From positions 3,100,001 through 3,164,000 of the forward strand of contig NC_088788.1 of the NCBI RefSeq assembly GCF_949628265.1: a DNA stretch of 64,000 nt, in the 5' to 3' direction. How positions within the stretch are numbered: position 1 is the first letter of the stretch; each line of letters opens with the position of its first letter. Positions 60,026-64,000 of the stretch are shown piece after piece. The notes beneath the pieces are model-generated. The model did not search any database. It was not told the origin of the DNA and was given only the letters and a program-made list of their open reading frames with translations. The stretch is from Cloeon dipterum. Its lineage: Eukaryota > Arthropoda > Insecta > Ephemeroptera > Baetidae. The position numbers and the translations under genes were made by a program.

Positions 60026-60919
60026 TTATTCATTAGGGAAGGTGCAATCCTAGGCTGATCGTTAAAATCCGAGTTTTTTGGGGCGAAAATATTTGCAAAA
60101 AAAAACAATCATGTTTTTCTAAAAGTTTCAAAGTGGAATTTCTCGAAAATAATTAGGTGATCAATCAATCGGGTTTGACGTGAGGATTCAAATTAATTTC
60201 CCACAATATTTTTCGAGTAATGTGTTCTCAAAATATTCCAAAAATCTCAAAAAGAATTTTTTTCTCAGATAAACTGGAAAAATTTCCCCGAAAAATTTTG
60301 CTCGAAATGAGCCACGACCCGTACCATACGCACTCAGAAGAATTTCATTTCAAACATTGTGAAAATCGCCCGAAAGTCAAGAACACTCAAAATGTGAAGT
60401 TTGAAACGCATAGCTTTTTGTCAAAGCCGCTTACAAAAGTGTGCCACAATACAAAGCGTCTCTAAAGTGCCGGGCACCCGCATGCTTTTGAACGCAAATG
60501 CCGGTCGCATTGCTGAATTATGCATTGCACACGAACGCTCCCGCTGCTACACAGACGATTGCGACTTCTCCGCACTCTGCATAAATGTGCATGTACGTTT
60601 ATAAACCCCTTGTAAAGCGTGTTACACGCTCTTGCTCCAGGCAATTTGCACTGCGCGCAATGCAGAATTGATTGAGCTTTACACTTTGTGTTTGTCGAGG
60701 GAGACGTGACAAAATGCGATAGCACTGGATGCCAACGTTTAATCTGCATAGCATGCCCTCGCACTCAATCAACTTTAGTTGATTACGAAACAAAACCATG
60801 CAACTGTATAGCATGCATTAGAGGCACAAAGTGGTTATGATCATTGATTGTAGAGTTCCTACTTGAAAATAGGGATTGTTGGTTGGGGGAGGGGTTTGTC
60901 TGATTTGTTTTAAATAACT

Positions 60920-61050
60920 AGGGCTGTGAATTTTAGATAATAAATTTTTTTCTAAGCTTCAGATCATTGTGGGACTATCACATGCAATTTTAAGCTATTT
61001 AAACCACATTTAAACTCGTCTAAAACCGACTAAAATCCTTCTAAAGTCAT
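60920..61050 (+). repeat. Degenerate repeat family E copy
   Basis: Begins GGCTGTGAATTTTAGA and contains CTTCAGATCATTGTGGGAC and CGTCTAAAACCG blocks shared with the other copies. Boundaries are approximate. Confidence 0.5.
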
Positions 61051-63467
61051 CTATAACAAAATTTGAACTCAAAACCCAGTGGAACGACACCAAACTTGTC
61101 AATTTTGGTCATTTTTTCGCAATCTGACCCTCAGGGTAAGAACCTGAGGGTCGGAATCAACCTTTGGTGGTTCAATTTCGATCGCCACAGTGCGTTGAAG
61201 TAAACAGGACACGGAAAATCGATTTTTAAATGACGGAAACAATTTTTAATTAAAGTTCATGCTCGTTTCAAAACTTCAAACTTTGATTACCGCGAAACTG
61301 CCATTCGGAAAATTTGTTTACTTGCATACAGAATTTCACTGACTGTGCACCTTAAAAAATACAGCTTGAAAAATTGATTTCTCGGAAAAACTCGCAAAAT
61401 GTGGCCTTGACTTTTGACCTAAAATCTATTCTGAGTAGGGAAAGTTGCTCAGGGTGAAAAACTAGGTCGTTTAGTGAAATGAAACTGCTCGGTTTAACTA
61501 AAAACTACCAGTGATTATCCTTTTCAGTTAATTCTCAATCTAAATTTGTATAATTTATATGTAAATTTTCGCTATGAAAAATACAATATAATTCATAAGT
61601 TAGAGATGAATTTATTTATTTAATTTTTATTTGTAAAATTAAAAAAAATCCCATGTGAATTGTTTGCTTTAATCAAGAATTTCAGGTTTGAAAATAAAAT
61701 ATTGAAGGGAATTAGGAAGAGAAGTAAGAAATGGCTCTATTCTGCGCAGAATTAATGATCTAGAACATTTTTTTTATCGCACACTGTCCATAAAACCAAC
61801 TTTTTATGCTACCAAACAATTTTATATCCTGGCGTGCTATCACCAGGCTATCACCTCGTCAAGTTGTCCCATCACTCGTTCTTCGTGCGTCTGTCGGACT
61901 TTCCGTCTGTGCGATAAAGCGTTAAAACACACGTCCTTTGGCATGAAATATGTGTGCTTATATGTATGCCGTTGTGCTGTTTGTCCACGCAGGCGGAGGA
62001 CGAACCGTGATTACCAACACAAAGGTGTCGTGTGCGAATAAATTCTTTTACGCCAACCGGTGACAGAGAAACCACAAAGCAGGAGCAGAATTAACGTGGC
62101 AGCCTCGGTTTTTTTGCACCACAGGCCGGACTGTGTACTCTTAATTATACGCTTCTATCAAGGTGAGAGTTGAAAGGAAATTCTTAGCTTACTAACGGAA
62201 TTAATGAAAAAGGCAATATTATGCCGCTAATTTTTATTCAAATTAATGAGAAACTTATGGTTCGCAAGGTCCACACCTTACTGTAATTAAAAAACAATAA
62301 CGTAACAAATTTCAAACTAAAAAGTGCTCGCATTTCAATAAATTTAACATTTTTGGAATCTGCTCAGCGAGACAAATCAAATGATGTTCAATTTTCATAC
62401 TTTTAGGAAACTTCACGAATTTTCCAAGCCTAATTTTTAGAAATAAAAATTAATTTTAATGTTATTAATCATAGACGAGCCTGGATGAGACCAATCTGTA
62501 AATAAAATGTGTGTAAAAGAGGCAAAAAAATTCTTAGTCTAAAAAAATTTATCATTATACAATTTTCCAGGTTTTTAACTAAACCAAGTAGCTTTTAGAG
62601 CCGTAGGAAGTCTCCTAAAACGAGATTTGAACGTTCCTAACTTGAAAACCACAGAAAACGTACATATTCGGAAAATTTCTCTTCGATTTTTAATAATTTT
62701 AAATTCTGAATGATGGAATAACTTTTTCTTAATAACTCTCCTTGTTACTTTCTTTTGTAACAAACGTTTTTTACTGTCCAAATCAACTTTTAAATTAAAT
62801 TTGACACAATTTTCACCAAAAATAGGGTTTTACGGATTTTAAATCCTGCGACAAAAACGAAAATCAGTATGCACGTGTCTCATTTGTGCTTACTTAATTT
62901 CATGCCAATCAGAGGGGCGAGTGTCAAATTGCGATAGGACGTGTGGGCGATGGGTGAGTTCGTAAAATGACAAAGCTAGGCTTAACAAAGCGTCAATTCA
63001 CTGTCACAAACGTATAAATGCAGAATGAATGCTGCCGTGCCGGCGCAGCGCGTGTGTGTGCGAAAATCGCCGCCGCTCACAGGCGCGTTTATTGATCAGC
63101 GGCGACGCTCACCACGCACCCCCGTTCTATACACGTATATTAAATTTGTGTATGTATATTTATAGCCATTAAAATACGGGCGGCAACAATTGGATTCGCT
63201 CGATCGAATTGAATGATGCCGCTATATGCAGGCACGCCAACCGATGACGCTCTTTAAAAATGGAGATTATTTTTGTGCAAAATAAAATTATCCTAAATTT
63301 TTTATTCCTCATAAATTCCGAAATTTGTGTCAAGTGTTTTTGTTAAGTCATTTTCCACCCAAAATAATTTTATTTCGGATGAGCAGAGCAACTAATTATA
63401 CAATTTTTGCGTTTTTAAAGTTTTTTTTCTATCAATGATTCCCATGACCTGTAATTTTAGATTAATC

Positions 63468-63731
63468 CAGCAGGGATCAGATTCGTGCGACGCGCAGACA
63501 TGGCGTCCGGTGGAGTATGGCGCGGGAAAAAACGGTCACGTAAAAATGCGCGAAAAGAAGCAAGTTTGCGTCAATATTGTGACATAATTTGCATTACTCT
63601 GAACTAATTGTGTCTTTTGGATCGTAAAAACAAACTCTTGACACTCGTTCGGCTTTTTGTTTCCAACATTCAGACGCCATCTTGGATCTGCGCAGTGCGA
63701 ACCAATTTTATCACACATCTGGCCCCCGCTG
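63468..63731 (+). mobile_element. Family B hAT-type MITE copy B7, perfect 8-bp duplication
   Basis: CAGCAGGGATCAGATTC at the left and CATCTGGCCCCCGCTG at the right. Flanked by identical GATTAATC at 63460-63467 and 63732-63739. It lies about 160 bases upstream of a splice acceptor. Confidence 0.88.
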
Positions 63732-63896
63732 GATTAATCTAAATGATTTTATTATTAATTTTAATATACTTTTTCTGCCTTCAAAGACGATTTTAGACGA
63801 TTCATGCTGTTTTGAGCCCAAAATCAATTGCAATAATCGTATTTTTAAAACAAATAAAAATTTAAAGGGAATTTTTTTGTTGCATTTCAGCTTGTG

Positions 63897-64000
63897 ATGA
63901 GGCAGCGAGCCGTGAAAGCCGCGTGGCGCTTCGCGTTCGGCGTGTGCCTTTTCCTGGCCTCGTCGAGCGTGCACTCGGCCTCGACGCCGGCGCCGCCCAA
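63897..64000 (+). CDS. First coding exon of a secreted or membrane protein (cut by window end)
   Basis: A strong acceptor (long T-rich tract ending TTTCAG at 63890) is followed by six bases and then ATG. The 34 visible codons read MRQRAVKAAWRF then a hydrophobic core FGVCLFLASSSVHSA and a Pro/Ala stretch, which is a typical signal peptide with cleavage expected near residue 27-28. The codons are GC-rich, unlike the flanking DNA, as in the other real exons here. The acceptor shows that at least one noncoding exon lies upstream (candidates near 54675 or 56252). The protein family cannot be told from this fragment. Confidence 0.7.
   Translation, partial: MRQRAVKAAWRFAFGVCLFLASSSVHSASTPAPP

Larger units (their letters stand above)
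56305..63467. other. Long noncoding stretch, probably intronic or intergenic
   Basis: AT-rich with repeat family E at about 58930-59070, 59870-60025 and 60920-61050. GC-richer patches lie at 56280-56680, 59150-59560, 60460-60760 and 63030-63200. Around 57238-57280 is a remnant resembling the right end of family B (CGCCATATCTGCGC...CCCCTG). Two inverted CCAAT motifs lie near 56980-57010. No coding sequence is supported. Confidence 0.4.

Noticed and set aside
1-64000. tRNA, rRNA and well-known miRNA genes.
   Set aside because: Reading by eye I found no sequence that convincingly folds or matches these classes. A covariance-model search was not possible, so small RNA genes may be missed.

Overview
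The window is animal nuclear DNA, most probably from an insect. Genes are split by GT/AG introns of about 60 bp to 2 kb. Intergenic DNA is AT-rich with CpG-rich patches. Core promoters carry TATA boxes and arthropod-type TCAGT initiators, and the recognisable proteins are metazoan. I cannot name the species from the sequence.

Layout. Positions 1-24,900 contain no gene I can support: AT-rich DNA alternates with GC-rich patches and is densely seeded with short non-autonomous DNA transposons. Positions 25,660-29,000 hold two tandem alpha-1,4-glycosyltransferase (Gb3-synthase family) genes; the first lacks three blocks that its neighbour keeps. Positions 32,739-36,488 encode a five-exon beta-1,3-glucuronosyltransferase (GlcAT/B3GAT family). 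Converging on it from the minus strand, 43,472-38,390 encodes a complete nine-exon eIF2D. Divergent from eIF2D, 45,228-47,752 encodes a seven-exon membrane-anchored M20 peptidase of the PM20D1 type. Positions 51,011-51,735 encode a small secreted Gly/Tyr-rich protein behind a TATA/initiator promoter. Two more promoter-like sites (about 52,508 and 56,252) have no recognisable gene behind them. At 63,897 the first coding exon of a secreted or membrane protein begins and runs off the window.

Mobile elements. At least five families recur. A: about 400-430 bp with TTAA target sites (piggyBac-like MITE), seven copies. B: about 250-280 bp, CAGCGGGG termini, 8-bp target duplications (hAT-type), seven copies. 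C: about 415-440 bp foldback elements, four copies, each carrying an inward-facing pair of CTCF-like motifs. D: about 340-380 bp, CAGGGTTGC termini, 8-bp duplications (hAT-type), four copies, three of them inside gene introns. E: a degenerate family around 53-61 kb. A small foldback, F, has two copies. No transposase gene is present.

Three of the genes act on glycans, all as probable type II Golgi membrane enzymes (two lipid or glycan alpha-1,4-transferases and one glucuronosyltransferase), but there is no sign of co-regulation. eIF2D and the PM20D1-like gene look like ordinary single-copy genes.
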